Source: Pontibacter pudoricolor (GTDB lineage: Bacteria > Bacteroidota > Bacteroidia > Cytophagales > Hymenobacteraceae). From it: 64,000 nucleotides of DNA. This document shows, one piece after another, positions 8,793 through 17,656 of this stretch. Under the pieces are notes generated by a model. It ran no database searches and was not told the DNA's origin. It worked only from the letters and a program-made list of their open reading frames with translations. Both the position numbers and the translations under genes were made by a program. Within the stretch, counting starts at the first letter, position 1. The number at the start of each line of letters is the position of its first letter. Where the stretch lies: positions 2,914,001-2,978,000 of the forward strand of contig NZ_CP048106.1 of the NCBI RefSeq assembly GCF_010092985.1. Direction: 5' to 3'.

Positions 8793-9818
8793 ATGTATGA
8801 TGTTAGCGCTCTAAAAGAGCTCCTGAAAGAACCTAAAGAGGTGATGATCACCACGCACCACAAACCAGATGCTGATGCACTGGGGTCGTCTTTGGGTCTG
8901 GCTGGATACCTCAAAAAGAAAGGGCATCTTGTTACCGTGGTTACGCCATCCGATTACCCGAACTTCCTTAACTGGATGAGTGGCAACGATGACGTGATCA
9001 TTTATTCTGATAAAAACGACGCACTGGTGCAGCGCATCATTAAGGAGTCGCAGGTTATCTTTTGCCTTGATTTCTCGAGCCTGTCGCGCATAAACGAGAT
9101 GGGCGAATACATCAGGTCAGCGCCTGGTACAAAAGTACTGATAGACCACCACCTGCAGCCGGAAGACTTTGCTGAAATTCAGTTCTCAAACACAAATGCA
9201 GCCGCCACAGCCGAAATTGTGTATGACCTGATAAAGGATATGGGCGACGGCGACATGATCGATACCAACATAGGTGAATGCCTTTACGCGGGGATCATGA
9301 CCGACACAGGTTCGTTCCGCCACCCGAGCACTTCGCCAAATGTGCACCTGATTATTGCTGATCTGCTAAACGTGGGTGTAAAAACATCCAATATCCACCG
9401 CCTTATTTATGACAGCTCCTCAGAACTGCGCCTGCGCTTTTTAGGCTATGCGCTGAAAGAGAAACTGGTGGTGTTGCAGGAATATCATACAGCTTATTTT
9501 GCCATAACTTCAGAAGAGCTGAAAGCTTATGACTCCAGGACCGGTGATACCGAAGGCCTTGTGAACTATGCCCTATCTATAGAAGGCATTGTTTTTGCAG
9601 CCCTGATCATTGATCGTTCGCAGGCTGTAAAAATGTCTTTCCGTTCGGTAGGCGATTTCTCGGCCAATGAATTTGCCCGCGACCACTTTAACGGTGGCGG
9701 ACACAAGAATGCAGCCGGCGGCATGTCTATGGACCCGCTGGAAGTAACCGTACAAAAATTCGAAAGCCTGCTGCCGCAGTACAAAGAGAAACTGCAGGCC
9801 GTAGCTCAAAACAGTTAA
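8793..9818 (+). CDS. nrnA: DHH-family phosphoesterase (NrnA-type nanoRNase / pAp phosphatase)
   Basis: 341 residues with the DHH and DHHA1 domains of bifunctional oligoribonuclease/pAp phosphatases, which degrade 2-5-mer RNA and 3'-phosphoadenosine 5'-phosphate in the cytoplasm. Metal-binding motifs are in order: THHKPDADALGSS (about 21-33), FCLDFSSL (about 89-96), LIDHHLQPEDF with the DHH triad (about 113-123) and MTDTGSF (about 167). The DHHA1 domain ends with HFNGGGHKNAAGG near residue 297. The set is complete. It starts an apparent operon with the two FKBP genes downstream (25- and 28-base gaps). Confidence 0.9.
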   Translation: MYDVSALKELLKEPKEVMITTHHKPDADALGSSLGLAGYLKKKGHLVTVVTPSDYPNFLNWMSGNDDVIIYSDKNDALVQRIIKESQVIFCLDFSSLSRINEMGEYIRSAPGTKVLIDHHLQPEDFAEIQFSNTNAAATAEIVYDLIKDMGDGDMIDTNIGECLYAGIMTDTGSFRHPSTSPNVHLIIADLLNVGVKTSNIHRLIYDSSSELRLRFLGYALKEKLVVLQEYHTAYFAITSEELKAYDSRTGDTEGLVNYALSIEGIVFAALIIDRSQAVKMSFRSVGDFSANEFARDHFNGGGHKNAAGGMSMDPLEVTVQKFESLLPQYKEKLQAVAQNS

Positions 9819-9842
9819 TAAAAATCTAACCTTAAATAATCA

Positions 9843-10799
9843 ATGTTATCTAAAATCAAATTCCTGTTGCCGGTAGTAGCTGGTGCCCTGATGGTACAAG
9901 CGTGCAACAAAAACAACGACGAATTTTATACTTCAGCTGATGGCCTGACTTATAAGATCTTTGAAAAAAACGATAAAGGCGAATACGCAAACAAAGGAGA
10001 AGTTAATGCTGCTGATAGCACCGGCGCTAAAATCGGTCAGGTAGTTACATTCCACTGGGCTATCAAAAATGCGGAAGACTCTACTTTTGCTGATACCCGT
10101 ACGCAGGGTCCTAAAATGCCTATCGTGTTGCCGTTAATGCAGCCAACAATGAAGGGCGGTCTTGAAAATGCACTTTCTATGATGTCTCCGGGCGATAGCG
10201 GTGTGTTCAAGATCAATGCTGATACGCTTTTCGCTAAAACATTTGGCCAGCCACTGCCTCCGTTCATTAAGCCAGGCTCACAGCTTACCTTCTTCATCAA
10301 CATGGAGAAAGTACAGTCTAAAGCTGACGCGGAAGCAGATTACGCTAAAATGATGGAAGAGCAGATGCAGAAAGCCCGTGCAAACGCAGAGCAGCAGTTA
10401 AAAACTGACGATGCCAAAATTCAGGCGTATATTAAAGAAAACAACCTGCAGAACGTTAAAAAAACAGATTCTGGTGTGTATTATGTAGTTACGAAAGAAG
10501 GTAAAGGCCCGCAGGCTAAAGCCGGAAACGAAGTAGCAGTACACTACAAAGGTTCTTTCCTGGATGGTAAGGAGTTCGAATCTTCGCGCAACAACCCAAC
10601 CGGAGAGCCTTTTAAATTTACGCTTGGCCAGCAAATGGTTATTAAGGGCTGGGATGATGCTATTGTAAACTTGAAAGAAGGTAGCGAAGCAATTTTACTT
10701 ATTCCTTCTCCGTTAGCTTATGGCGATCAGGATCGTGGTCCAAGCATGCCCGCTAATTCTATCCTGCGCTTCGATGTGGAGCTGATGGATGTAAAATAA
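9843..10799 (+). CDS. FKBP-type peptidyl-prolyl isomerase lipoprotein (two-domain)
   Basis: A 318-residue exported prolyl isomerase. The signal peptide ends in the lipobox MVQAC, with the lipid-anchor cysteine at residue 21. A divergent FKBP-like region (about 60-155) contains MMSPGDSGVFKINA. A charged coiled linker follows (about 155-200), then a canonical FKBP domain (about 205-318) with VAVHYKGSFLDGKEFESS, VIKGWDDAI and LIPSPLAYGDQ. It probably assists folding of envelope proteins. The paralogue that follows immediately is similar in design to gliding-motility lipoprotein GldI. Confidence 0.88.
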   Translation: MLSKIKFLLPVVAGALMVQACNKNNDEFYTSADGLTYKIFEKNDKGEYANKGEVNAADSTGAKIGQVVTFHWAIKNAEDSTFADTRTQGPKMPIVLPLMQPTMKGGLENALSMMSPGDSGVFKINADTLFAKTFGQPLPPFIKPGSQLTFFINMEKVQSKADAEADYAKMMEEQMQKARANAEQQLKTDDAKIQAYIKENNLQNVKKTDSGVYYVVTKEGKGPQAKAGNEVAVHYKGSFLDGKEFESSRNNPTGEPFKFTLGQQMVIKGWDDAIVNLKEGSEAILLIPSPLAYGDQDRGPSMPANSILRFDVELMDVK

Positions 10800-10826
10800 T
10801 CTGTTGAATAAAATTACCGTTAAGCT

Positions 10827-11381
10827 ATGACCTTACTAACCCTTAAAAACAAAATCCTTAAAGGCAATGGCCTGCTTCAGAGCCTGCTTTTGGCAGTTAT
10901 AATGTTTTCTTTTACATCTTGCGCCGAGGATGAAACAGACCGGTTCTTTTTTGATGAGGCAGCGCAGAAAGTGAAAGACGAAGAGGCTATACGCAAGTAC
11001 TTCCGCGATAATGACGTGGACACAACTGCTGTAGTTCGCACCCAGAGTGGTTTATACTACCTGGAGGAAACTAAAGGAGAGGGTGAAGCGATCAAGCAGG
11101 GCGATATGATTGAAGCGCATTATATTGGCCGCTACACCAACAATTTGATTTTTGATTCTTCTTACCAAAGAGGTGACTCATTTGTATTTACTGTGAAAGA
11201 ATCTGACCAGACAAGTGCTGGTGTAATTAAAGGCTGGGTTGAAGGCTTACAGTTAATGCGTGTTGGCGGTGAAGGCTTTTTATATATTCCGTCTCATCTA
11301 GCTTATGGCCCTTTCGGCAACGGAAGTGTACCACCAAGTGCCGTACTTGTATTTGAGATAAAGGTACTGCGCAAATTGTAG
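10827..11381 (+). CDS. FKBP-type peptidyl-prolyl isomerase lipoprotein (GldI-like)
   Basis: 184 residues. A long N-terminal signal ends at FTSC (lipid cysteine at residue 32), followed by an acidic patch. There is one FKBP domain (about 70-184) with EAHYIGRYTNNLIFDSSY, VIKGWVEGLQLM and YIPSHLAYGP. Size and layout match the small periplasmic-facing FKBP lipoproteins of Bacteroidota, including GldI, which is needed for gliding in Flavobacterium; no other gld genes are nearby, so I do not assign the symbol. It is the third gene of the nrnA unit and ends at a perfect 50-base palindromic terminator. Confidence 0.85.
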   Translation: MTLLTLKNKILKGNGLLQSLLLAVIMFSFTSCAEDETDRFFFDEAAQKVKDEEAIRKYFRDNDVDTTAVVRTQSGLYYLEETKGEGEAIKQGDMIEAHYIGRYTNNLIFDSSYQRGDSFVFTVKESDQTSAGVIKGWVEGLQLMRVGGEGFLYIPSHLAYGPFGNGSVPPSAVLVFEIKVLRKL

Positions 11382-11394
11382 CTTAACTATAGTT

Positions 11395-11444
11395 CTATAA
11401 AACAGAAAGGGCGATACAATTGTATCGCCCTTTCTGTTTTATAG
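11395..11444. terminator. Perfect 50-base palindromic bidirectional terminator
   Basis: Each 25-base arm starts CTATAAAACAGAAAGGGCGA; there is no unpaired centre beyond AATT. It is symmetrical, so it serves both the FKBP gene and the convergent recO. The outer arm sequence recurs in the terminator at 38778-38830. Confidence 0.9.
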
Positions 11445-11451
11445 TTCCGTA

Positions 11452-12165
11452 TTACTCTGCCAGCACTTCCGAGAGTATACTTAATGATTTTATCTCGCCC
11501 AGTTTATCCACGTGCAACTGGTAGTAGCGCACCAGCACAGCCAGCAGTTCGCGTCTTACACGCCCGTTTGGTATAGTTGCCCGAGCCGCATCGTGCAGCA
11601 GCATGTCAAAATATTCTTCGTAAGCCTGCAAGGCCAGTACCGTAGGCGCCGCTGTTGCCGATTGCGCATTCGCCGAAAAAGCTACCTGTTCTACAATCTC
11701 TTTTCCCGAGGTTGGCCCGAAGCCCAAATGGTGACTCAGCTGCAGCAGAAAAACCAGGTGAAAGTTTTCAAATCCCTCTCCCATTTCATCGAAAGCAACT
11801 ATAGCCTGGTACAGGAAATGAAACAGCGACTGGTTCTCTTCTTCTTCTTTTACTGTTCTGGATACAACTTCTGACAAAAACAGCAACATGCTACTCTTGC
11901 GGATATCAAACGGAATGCTGGAAAAGGGATGCGCACACTTGTATTCTGAAATGCGGGTAAGGCCACCCTTTGGCGAGGTATACACCACCATATCGAGCAA
12001 GGTAAACGGCTGAAAAAGAGCGATACGCGAACCCGGCCCCTTTTTGCGGACACTGTTAACGATGTACGACTGAACGCCCAGCTGCTCGGTATACACGCGC
12101 GCAATAATAGACGACTCCCGGAACTTTATAAAGTTGAGCACAATGCCCCTTGTCTTGATCAGCAT
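11452..12165 (-). CDS. recO: DNA repair protein RecO
   Basis: A 237-residue recombination mediator that with RecR loads RecA on SSB-coated DNA. The N-terminal OB fold begins MLIKTRGIVLNFIKFRESSI and continues with YTEQLGVQSYIVNSVRKKG. The helical C-terminal part (LFLSEVVSRTVKEEEEN, LVFLLQLSHHLGFGP) matches the family. The zinc-finger cysteines seen in some RecO proteins are absent. The start codon abuts the porZ stop exactly, so the two genes are translationally coupled. Confidence 0.93.
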   Translation of the reverse strand: MLIKTRGIVLNFIKFRESSIIARVYTEQLGVQSYIVNSVRKKGPGSRIALFQPFTLLDMVVYTSPKGGLTRISEYKCAHPFSSIPFDIRKSSMLLFLSEVVSRTVKEEEENQSLFHFLYQAIVAFDEMGEGFENFHLVFLLQLSHHLGFGPTSGKEIVEQVAFSANAQSATAAPTVLALQAYEEYFDMLLHDAARATIPNGRVRRELLAVLVRYYQLHVDKLGEIKSLSILSEVLAE

Positions 12166-14433
12166 TTACTGCAGTACGGCTATTTTAGAGATACAGGTTT
12201 GCTTGCCATCGGCATCGGAACTGAGCACCAGGTACACACCCGCTTTTGCCCGGTTACCGTTGTAGTCGCGCACGTTCCAGGTGGCAGTTCCGCCGGTAGC
12301 CATCGTTTTATATACGAGCATGCCACTGATATCTGTAATGTGCACTTCGGCATTGTTGGGCAGGTTAGAGATAGCCACCAGCCCTGTAAAACTTTTTTTG
12401 ACCGGGTTCGGGAAAACGATAGCGCAATCAGGGGTGCCTTCGGTTATAGTTGCACCGGCGCGGTAAGAGGCAATACCTGCAGCCGTAGCAACAAACACAT
12501 TTCCGGTTTTATGCTCCACAGCCACGCTATGCACTACATTTGAGGGTAACGGACTGTTTGTAGTTGTAAAATGATGTACCAGTTCATCCCCATCCGGCCC
12601 GAAAAGCCATAATCCGTTATCGGTACCCATCCATTTGCGATTGGCGCCATCTATAGCTATACTCAGCACATGCTGCCCGTCCAGTAAAGGTCTTCGGTCT
12701 ATTATTGGTAAATGAGCATCGTAAGGCCACGACTCGAAAACACTGAACGGATTATAGAATACGGCCACGCCTTTGCTGGTTCCAACCCAGATATCGCCAT
12801 TTGCATCTTTAGCTAAACTATAAACTGCGCCACTTGGCAAATTACCGACACCCGCTCCGGCACCTAACCTCCGGATGCGCAGCTGCTTTTCATCAAAAAC
12901 TATGATACCAACATTATAATCTTTGTCGCCTGTCAGCCATTTATAGCCGTTATCGTCAATCTGGATCTGTTCTATAGTTGTGCCATCTGCCACGTTATGC
13001 AAACTATAGCCGCGCATTTCCCCATCCGGAGAAAGACTAAAAACCGACGGCACAACAGCTCTCCGGCTTGGATTTACTAACCAGATAGTGCCGTCCACAT
13101 CACGGGCTAAGCTTGTAACGGGTGTATTTTCAGGATTGGCAAGCGAGCTTTGTAATGGGCTGTTGGTGTTGTTATAGATCGTATAGTTTTTCCCGTCCCA
13201 AACTATAAGCCCTTGCTTGAGCGATGCCAGGTATAGTTTGCCGGTTGCCGCATCATACACGCCATCCACTATATCCTGCACCTCATCGGGGAAGGCCGCA
13301 TCTATAAAACTGTTGTAGCTCTGCCAACTATAGTTCTCAAAAATACTGAATCCGTTTGTGTTAGCAGTTGGGTTATAGTTATCGGTATAGTTAACGCCAA
13401 AGGCAAAGAGTTTTCCGGCTTCGGTTTTCAGTTTAAAGGCGTTGCCGGCGTAAGGACCGCTGGGTGTAAATACCTGTGCTGCGCCGCCAACTATAGTTTT
13501 CTGTACCAACCCTGCACGCGCATCCGCCACCCAAACTACATCTCCATCCACTACAGCATCTTTCGGAGCCTGCATTAACGGGTCAGTAAGGTCTGTTATA
13601 GTTTGGTTTTTGTTTAGTAGCAGTACTTTTTGAGGTGTGGTTATAGTCAGATATTCTGTAGTTGCCTGAAGCGATTGAACTGACTGAGTTATAGTTTTAG
13701 TCTGCCAGGTAGTGTCCTCAAGTCTGAAAAGTCCGGCTGATGTACCAGCATACACAGCATCGTTAAAAGTAACAACAGAAGTTATAGTTTGCGGCGGGCC
13801 ATTGCCTACATGTTGCCAGTTGCGGAAGTCCTGCAGGTTAGGGCCATTGAGTTTGCCAACTATAACACCGGTGCTGGTTGCAAGGTAAAGGTTGCCGTTA
13901 TGTATAGTGGAAGCCAGTATGTTTAGCTGTTCGCCGTTCGGGCCAAGATTACTGTAGGTATCACGTATCTCTTTTTTGGTGATATCCAGCACAACCACGC
14001 CAAACGTTGTAGCCAGGTAAGCTGTATGGTTGAAACTATAGATGTGGTTAATTTTCTTCTCGCCGGGCAGGTTCTTCCGGAAGATATCGCTGATGGTATG
14101 AAAGGTGTTGCCGTGCAGCAGATCTACATAAGTATTGTTGTAAGCAAGTACAAGGGTTTGACTGGGGTTGTCGTAGGCAATAGCGCTGATCTGCTGTTCG
14201 CGCAGGCCGTCGGCTTTGGTAATGGCTCTGGTGGAACTGAACTCTTTGTCGTAATAAAACAGGCCCTGCTCTGCTACAATGTAAACTTTGTTGTGGGCTA
14301 TAGTTACGGCTTTGGCCTGGCGGTATGGCACGTGCAGTTGCCACGCTCCTACGGGCACCTGCGCTACACCTGTATACGCCTGCACCAGCCCGAAAAGCAG
14401 CAGCAGCAAACGTATGGCAGTGTACAGGCGCAT
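12166..14433 (-). CDS. porZ: Type IX secretion system beta-propeller protein PorZ
   Basis: A 755-residue exported protein. The signal peptide (about 1-24, ending YTGVAQ) is followed by VPVGAWQLHVPYRQA, the conserved start of PorZ. Repeated propeller blades carry short W/D motifs (DANGDIWVGTSKGVAVF, GANRKWMGTDNGLWLFG) through about residue 660. A C-terminal domain of about 90 residues (FPNPVKKSFTG, GMLVYKT, YNGNRAKAGVYLV) has the layout of a T9SS sorting domain. In Porphyromonas, PorZ is a surface protein of the attachment complex that presents anionic LPS to the sortase. Adjacency to recO is common in Bacteroidota. The sequence is unusually dense in ACTATAG motifs. Confidence 0.83.
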   Translation of the reverse strand: MRLYTAIRLLLLLFGLVQAYTGVAQVPVGAWQLHVPYRQAKAVTIAHNKVYIVAEQGLFYYDKEFSSTRAITKADGLREQQISAIAYDNPSQTLVLAYNNTYVDLLHGNTFHTISDIFRKNLPGEKKINHIYSFNHTAYLATTFGVVVLDITKKEIRDTYSNLGPNGEQLNILASTIHNGNLYLATSTGVIVGKLNGPNLQDFRNWQHVGNGPPQTITSVVTFNDAVYAGTSAGLFRLEDTTWQTKTITQSVQSLQATTEYLTITTPQKVLLLNKNQTITDLTDPLMQAPKDAVVDGDVVWVADARAGLVQKTIVGGAAQVFTPSGPYAGNAFKLKTEAGKLFAFGVNYTDNYNPTANTNGFSIFENYSWQSYNSFIDAAFPDEVQDIVDGVYDAATGKLYLASLKQGLIVWDGKNYTIYNNTNSPLQSSLANPENTPVTSLARDVDGTIWLVNPSRRAVVPSVFSLSPDGEMRGYSLHNVADGTTIEQIQIDDNGYKWLTGDKDYNVGIIVFDEKQLRIRRLGAGAGVGNLPSGAVYSLAKDANGDIWVGTSKGVAVFYNPFSVFESWPYDAHLPIIDRRPLLDGQHVLSIAIDGANRKWMGTDNGLWLFGPDGDELVHHFTTTNSPLPSNVVHSVAVEHKTGNVFVATAAGIASYRAGATITEGTPDCAIVFPNPVKKSFTGLVAISNLPNNAEVHITDISGMLVYKTMATGGTATWNVRDYNGNRAKAGVYLVLSSDADGKQTCISKIAVLQ

Positions 14434-14443
14434 CGGCTATAGT

Positions 14444-15037
14444 TTATTTCTTGTTTTTGAGACCTTCCTGGAAACAATGGCGGCAGCGGGCTTCGTACGA
14501 ATCGGTTTCGCCTAGCAATACCTGCTGCTCCGAGGCGGCACTTCTGAAGGAGTAGGTTGCAATATCGCCGCACTGCACACAAATGGCGTGTACTTTGGTT
14601 ACGTATTCAGCTACGGCCATAAGTGCAGGCATCGGGCCGAAAGGATTACCTAAATAGTCCATATCCAGGCCGGCGGCAATTACGCGCACGCCACTGTTTG
14701 CCAGTTTCACGCAAACTTCTGCCAGGCCATCGTCAAAGAACTGGGCTTCATCTATCCCAACCACATCGCAACTACCACCCAAAAGCAGCATATCCTGGGC
14801 AAAATCTATGGGCGTAGAACGAATGGCATTGGCGTTATGCGACACTACATCCTCGTCGTGATAGCGTTTATCCAGCGCAGGCTTAAAAATTTCTACATTC
14901 TGCTTTGCTATTTTTGCACGGTTCAGCCTGCGGATAAGCTCTTCCGTCTTTCCCGAAAACATCGATCCGCAGATCACTTCTATCCATCCTCTTTTAATAG
15001 CCTGGCTTGCACCGCCAACGCGTGGTTCTATAAACAT
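14444..15037 (-). CDS. tdk: Thymidine kinase
   Basis: A 197-residue type II thymidine kinase (dTMP salvage). The P-loop GSMFSGKT is at residues 24-31, and the Walker-B-like DEAQFFDD follows near 96. The zinc-binding lasso is intact: CVQC near 150 and CRHC near 186. The usual substrate-backbone segment around [14 protein letters not shown] is present. The stop lies 10 bases from porZ, so tdk-porZ-recO probably form one unit on the minus strand. Confidence 0.95.
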   Translation of the reverse strand: MFIEPRVGGASQAIKRGWIEVICGSMFSGKTEELIRRLNRAKIAKQNVEIFKPALDKRYHDEDVVSHNANAIRSTPIDFAQDMLLLGGSCDVVGIDEAQFFDDGLAEVCVKLANSGVRVIAAGLDMDYLGNPFGPMPALMAVAEYVTKVHAICVQCGDIATYSFRSAASEQQVLLGETDSYEARCRHCFQEGLKNKK

Positions 15038-15137
15038 GGTACTTATTAATTGCTGATTGCTGTTTGTTAAATGGGTGGATGGCTAAATTGCTGAATCTGC
15101 TATAGTATAAGACGCAAAACATTGCGTCTCTGCATTA

Positions 15138-15172
15138 TTTAAACTCTCTAACTTCTAAACTCTTTAACTCGA
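15138..15172. repeat. AACTCTCTAA low-complexity repeat
   Basis: A short copy of the word family seen at 5062-5205 and 36064-36150. It overlaps the stop codon of the ferredoxin gene. Confidence 0.45.
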
Positions 15173-15487
15173 ATAGGTCATATGTGGCAGCTTGGTTTGT
15201 TCCGGCACTTTGCCTGTAATATTACCTCCATGTAACATACACTGGCAGGTAAGACGTTCGTTATCTTTCAGGCGGCCGTTGTTGCGGTAGCGTTGCTCAG
15301 CGGGGCTTAGTTCGCCGAGGTGCTCCATACCATCCAAAACAATAATACGGCAGGTAGTGCAGCGGCCTTTAGTTCCGCAGGCGTGCATCCAGTCTATGCC
15401 GGCTGCCTGTATGGCCTTAAATAAGGTCTGACCTTCGTCAACTGCCACATGGCGCTGATTCAGGTTTTGCACAATCAAATCCGGCAT
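15164..15487 (-). CDS. [2Fe-2S] ferredoxin
   Basis: A 107-residue plant/adrenodoxin-type ferredoxin. The cluster ligands are in HACGTKGRCTTC (about residues 35-46) and in LTCQCML near 80. The N-terminal beta sheet (LIVQNLNQRHVAVDEGQTLF) is typical. It should be a small soluble electron carrier; partners are unknown. The gene is divergent from the hypothetical protein at 15524 with only 36 bases between starts. A second, different ferredoxin is at 40932. Confidence 0.88.
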   Translation of the reverse strand: MPDLIVQNLNQRHVAVDEGQTLFKAIQAAGIDWMHACGTKGRCTTCRIIVLDGMEHLGELSPAEQRYRNNGRLKDNERLTCQCMLHGGNITGKVPEQTKLPHMTYSS

Positions 15488-15523
15488 GTTACCTTTATAC
15501 TTCAGAGAAGAAAGCTACTCCCA

Positions 15524-16624
15524 ATGGAAGACAAATATAATCAATTACACCTTGAGCGTTACAGCAAAGAGCTGGCAAATGTGCTGTGCGACCGTCATTT
15601 TGCATCGCATGATATTATAAACGGCCCGCAACTGCTTCATTTTGTACCAGTTAAGCAAGTTAATCTTTTTGTAATTAAGGAACTGCTCCTGAAATGGAAC
15701 CAGGAGATGGCCAACCTGCGCAGCCCTTATTTTGATTTTGAGAACGAAGACGTAAAGGAGGCGCTGCTGAACTTTATGAATGTGCTCTCGCGCAAGATAA
15801 AGATGAAGCGTAATGCCTTTGAGCCACTTTTGCAGAAAGCTATTTACGATACCTTCCTTGTTGTGCTGGCTCCTGCTGCTACCCTCGAAGATAAATTTCT
15901 GCGCGTGCAGGACGAGATAACTTTACCAAAACTGCAGGAAAACCTGAAGTATATTGATCTTAACAAATCCCTTTTTGCAGGTTTTATCGAGACACTTTCA
16001 TCGAGCAGCCGCGACCGCGACTATATAGTTAGTCGTTTTAAACTATACCTGAACGCACACCAGGGCGAGCGTACAACTATAGAACATCTTACTGGTCAGT
16101 TTAATGCATTACTGCCGTTAAGCGCCGAAGAACTGGTTAAACCAAATGCTGCTCCTGCCCCATCTCCGGAGGCCAAACCAACACCGGCGGCCCCTGTTGA
16201 GGAAGTAGATATAGTAGCTCCTATAGATATGGCACAGCGCGAGGCCAGTATTGTTACGCCTCCTGCCCCGGCAACTATAAAACCAACAGACCTGAACGAG
16301 CGTTTTAAAGCGGCAGAGCGTCCAACCCTGAACGAGAATTTCAAGAAAGCCGCTTCTGCTTCGCTGGCCGATGCGCACACCAACCAGAAAATAGACTCCC
16401 TGAAGAATGCGATCTCTATAAACCAGCGTTTCAGTTTTATTAATGAGTTATTTGAAGGCGATAACCTGACCTATTACCAGGCAATACAGTCATTGGATGC
16501 GATGACAGACCCTGACCAGGCCAGCCGCTTTGTAACCCACGATCTGGCCGGCAAATACGACTGGAGTAAAAAGCAGGACCACGTGAATAAACTGCTTCGC
16601 CTGATAGAGCGCAAATTTGCGTAA
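15524..16624 (+). CDS. Conserved hypothetical protein, helical with Pro/Ala linker
   Basis: A 366-residue protein I do not recognise by function; similar proteins occur in Cytophagales. The N-terminal half (1-200) is mostly helical and charged, with LLKWNQEMANLRSPYFDFEN and NVLSRKIKMKRNAFEPLLQK. A Pro/Ala-rich linker (about 210-275: APAPSPEAKPTPAAP) leads to two short similar motifs, LNERFKAAERPT and LNENFKKAASAS. A C-terminal domain follows with SINQRFSFINELFEGD. The last segment resembles the Bacteroidota domain that follows a long linker in cytoplasmic proteins. I start at the ATG at 15524; the longer frame to 15449 overlaps the divergent ferredoxin start. Confidence 0.7.
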   Translation: MEDKYNQLHLERYSKELANVLCDRHFASHDIINGPQLLHFVPVKQVNLFVIKELLLKWNQEMANLRSPYFDFENEDVKEALLNFMNVLSRKIKMKRNAFEPLLQKAIYDTFLVVLAPAATLEDKFLRVQDEITLPKLQENLKYIDLNKSLFAGFIETLSSSSRDRDYIVSRFKLYLNAHQGERTTIEHLTGQFNALLPLSAEELVKPNAAPAPSPEAKPTPAAPVEEVDIVAPIDMAQREASIVTPPAPATIKPTDLNERFKAAERPTLNENFKKAASASLADAHTNQKIDSLKNAISINQRFSFINELFEGDNLTYYQAIQSLDAMTDPDQASRFVTHDLAGKYDWSKKQDHVNKLLRLIERKFA

Positions 16625-16644
16625 CCAAACTATAGCAACTAACG

Positions 16645-16678
16645 AAAAAGCTCATACCTGAACGTATGAGCTTTTTTT
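16645..16678 (+). terminator. Intrinsic terminator
   Basis: AAAAAGCTCATAC (16645-16657) pairs with GTATGAGCTTTTT (16664-16676). The T-run is part of the stem. Confidence 0.88.
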
Positions 16679-16914
16679 ATGACTTAGGTGTTCTTTCAAA
16701 CAGCAGTACATCAGGGGTGTATAGGTGTGCCTGAAAAACTTATTTATTCTGGTGCGGGTGGGTATTGCAAATAATAAACTGAAGTGCTAATTATGCATTT
16801 ACTTTGCTTCTGGTTTTTCAGTTTAAATCAATCTTTAACCTAAAAACCCGAAAATATCTGACACAAAGGGAACGTTAGCCCGTACTATCAACTTTAAAAC
16901 TTTTATTATTAGCC

Positions 16915-17298
16915 ATGAGAGACGATTTAGATTTCGACGAGGATTTCAGCTACAGTGATTTCGATGATGAGGAGGAGGATGACCTAGGAATAACGTTTGA
17001 GGAAGATCTGTACCTCATGATACGGGAGAAACTCCGCGACACTGTACAGGAATTTAAAGGCCAGCACCCGATTCTTAAGAAACTCGAAAATGCCATCAGC
17101 AATTTCAGGGTGAATGCCAAAAATACAGATGACTCCAAGTTTTACCCGCTGGCTGCCAAATTACTGAGCGAGCACATAAAACCGCTAACAGCAGAATCTG
17201 AAGAGATTGAAGAAATTTTCAACAACCTCCAGACAGACATCGCCCGCTTTAAGAACCAGCGCGCACATGGCCACGAAGGCGAGTTTTATTTATCATAA
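16915..17298 (+). CDS. Small acidic hypothetical protein
   Basis: 127 residues. The first 30 are extremely acidic (DDLDFDEDFSYSDFDDEEED). The rest is amphipathic helix (LREKLRDTVQEFKGQHPILKKLE and EEIEEIFNNLQTDIARFKNQ). It has no signal peptide and no known domain. The coding character is good (codon usage like its neighbours; clear terminator downstream). The preceding 290 bases hold the terminator of the previous gene and nothing else I recognise. Confidence 0.65.
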   Translation: MRDDLDFDEDFSYSDFDDEEEDDLGITFEEDLYLMIREKLRDTVQEFKGQHPILKKLENAISNFRVNAKNTDDSKFYPLAAKLLSEHIKPLTAESEEIEEIFNNLQTDIARFKNQRAHGHEGEFYLS

Positions 17299-17312
17299 AC
17301 AACTATAGATCT

Positions 17313-17359
17313 AACTATAAAAGCCACTCCTTGTATTGCAGGGAGTGGCTTTTATAGTT
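17313..17359. terminator. Hairpin terminator with AACTATA arms
   Basis: AACTATAAAAGCCACTCC (17313-17330) pairs with GGAGTGGCTTTTATAGTT (17342-17359). The arms are 18 bases and end in the genome-wide AACTATA half-palindrome. Confidence 0.85.
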
Positions 17360-17379
17360 TAGAGGGCTATTGTCTTCGT

Positions 17380-17640
17380 CCCGCTAGTGTAAGCTATTTG
17401 GTGGCGTCCTGCCACGTTAGTTAAAACTATAGTTAAAGGAAAAGAACCTTCAGGCAACTATAAGCTATAGTTAAAGCGGCCAGAGTCAGCTGGCAGCTCA
17501 CACTCGCCAGAGGCGAGCGAGGGCACAATATAGTTCCCCGCTGGCGCGAGTTTGCAACTCGTGCCTGATAATGATGTTGAGTTTATAACTCAACTGGGCC
17601 GGAGGCCCAACTATAGCAAGTCATGAGCGAAGACGCCCGC
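17380..17640. repeat. Intergenic mosaic of short palindromic modules
   Basis: There is no gene in the 350 bases between the acidic protein and pncA. The stretch is a string of small palindromes: CTCGCCAGAGGCGAGCGAGG (17504-17523), GCGAGTTTGCAACTCG near 17537-17552, TTGAGTTTATAACTCAA near 17578-17594 and GGGCCGGAGGCCC near 17597-17609. ACTATAG motifs separate them. The GCGAGCGAGGGC piece recurs near 21710. Confidence 0.55.
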
Positions 17641-17656
17641 GCCCTATTTCTGACTG

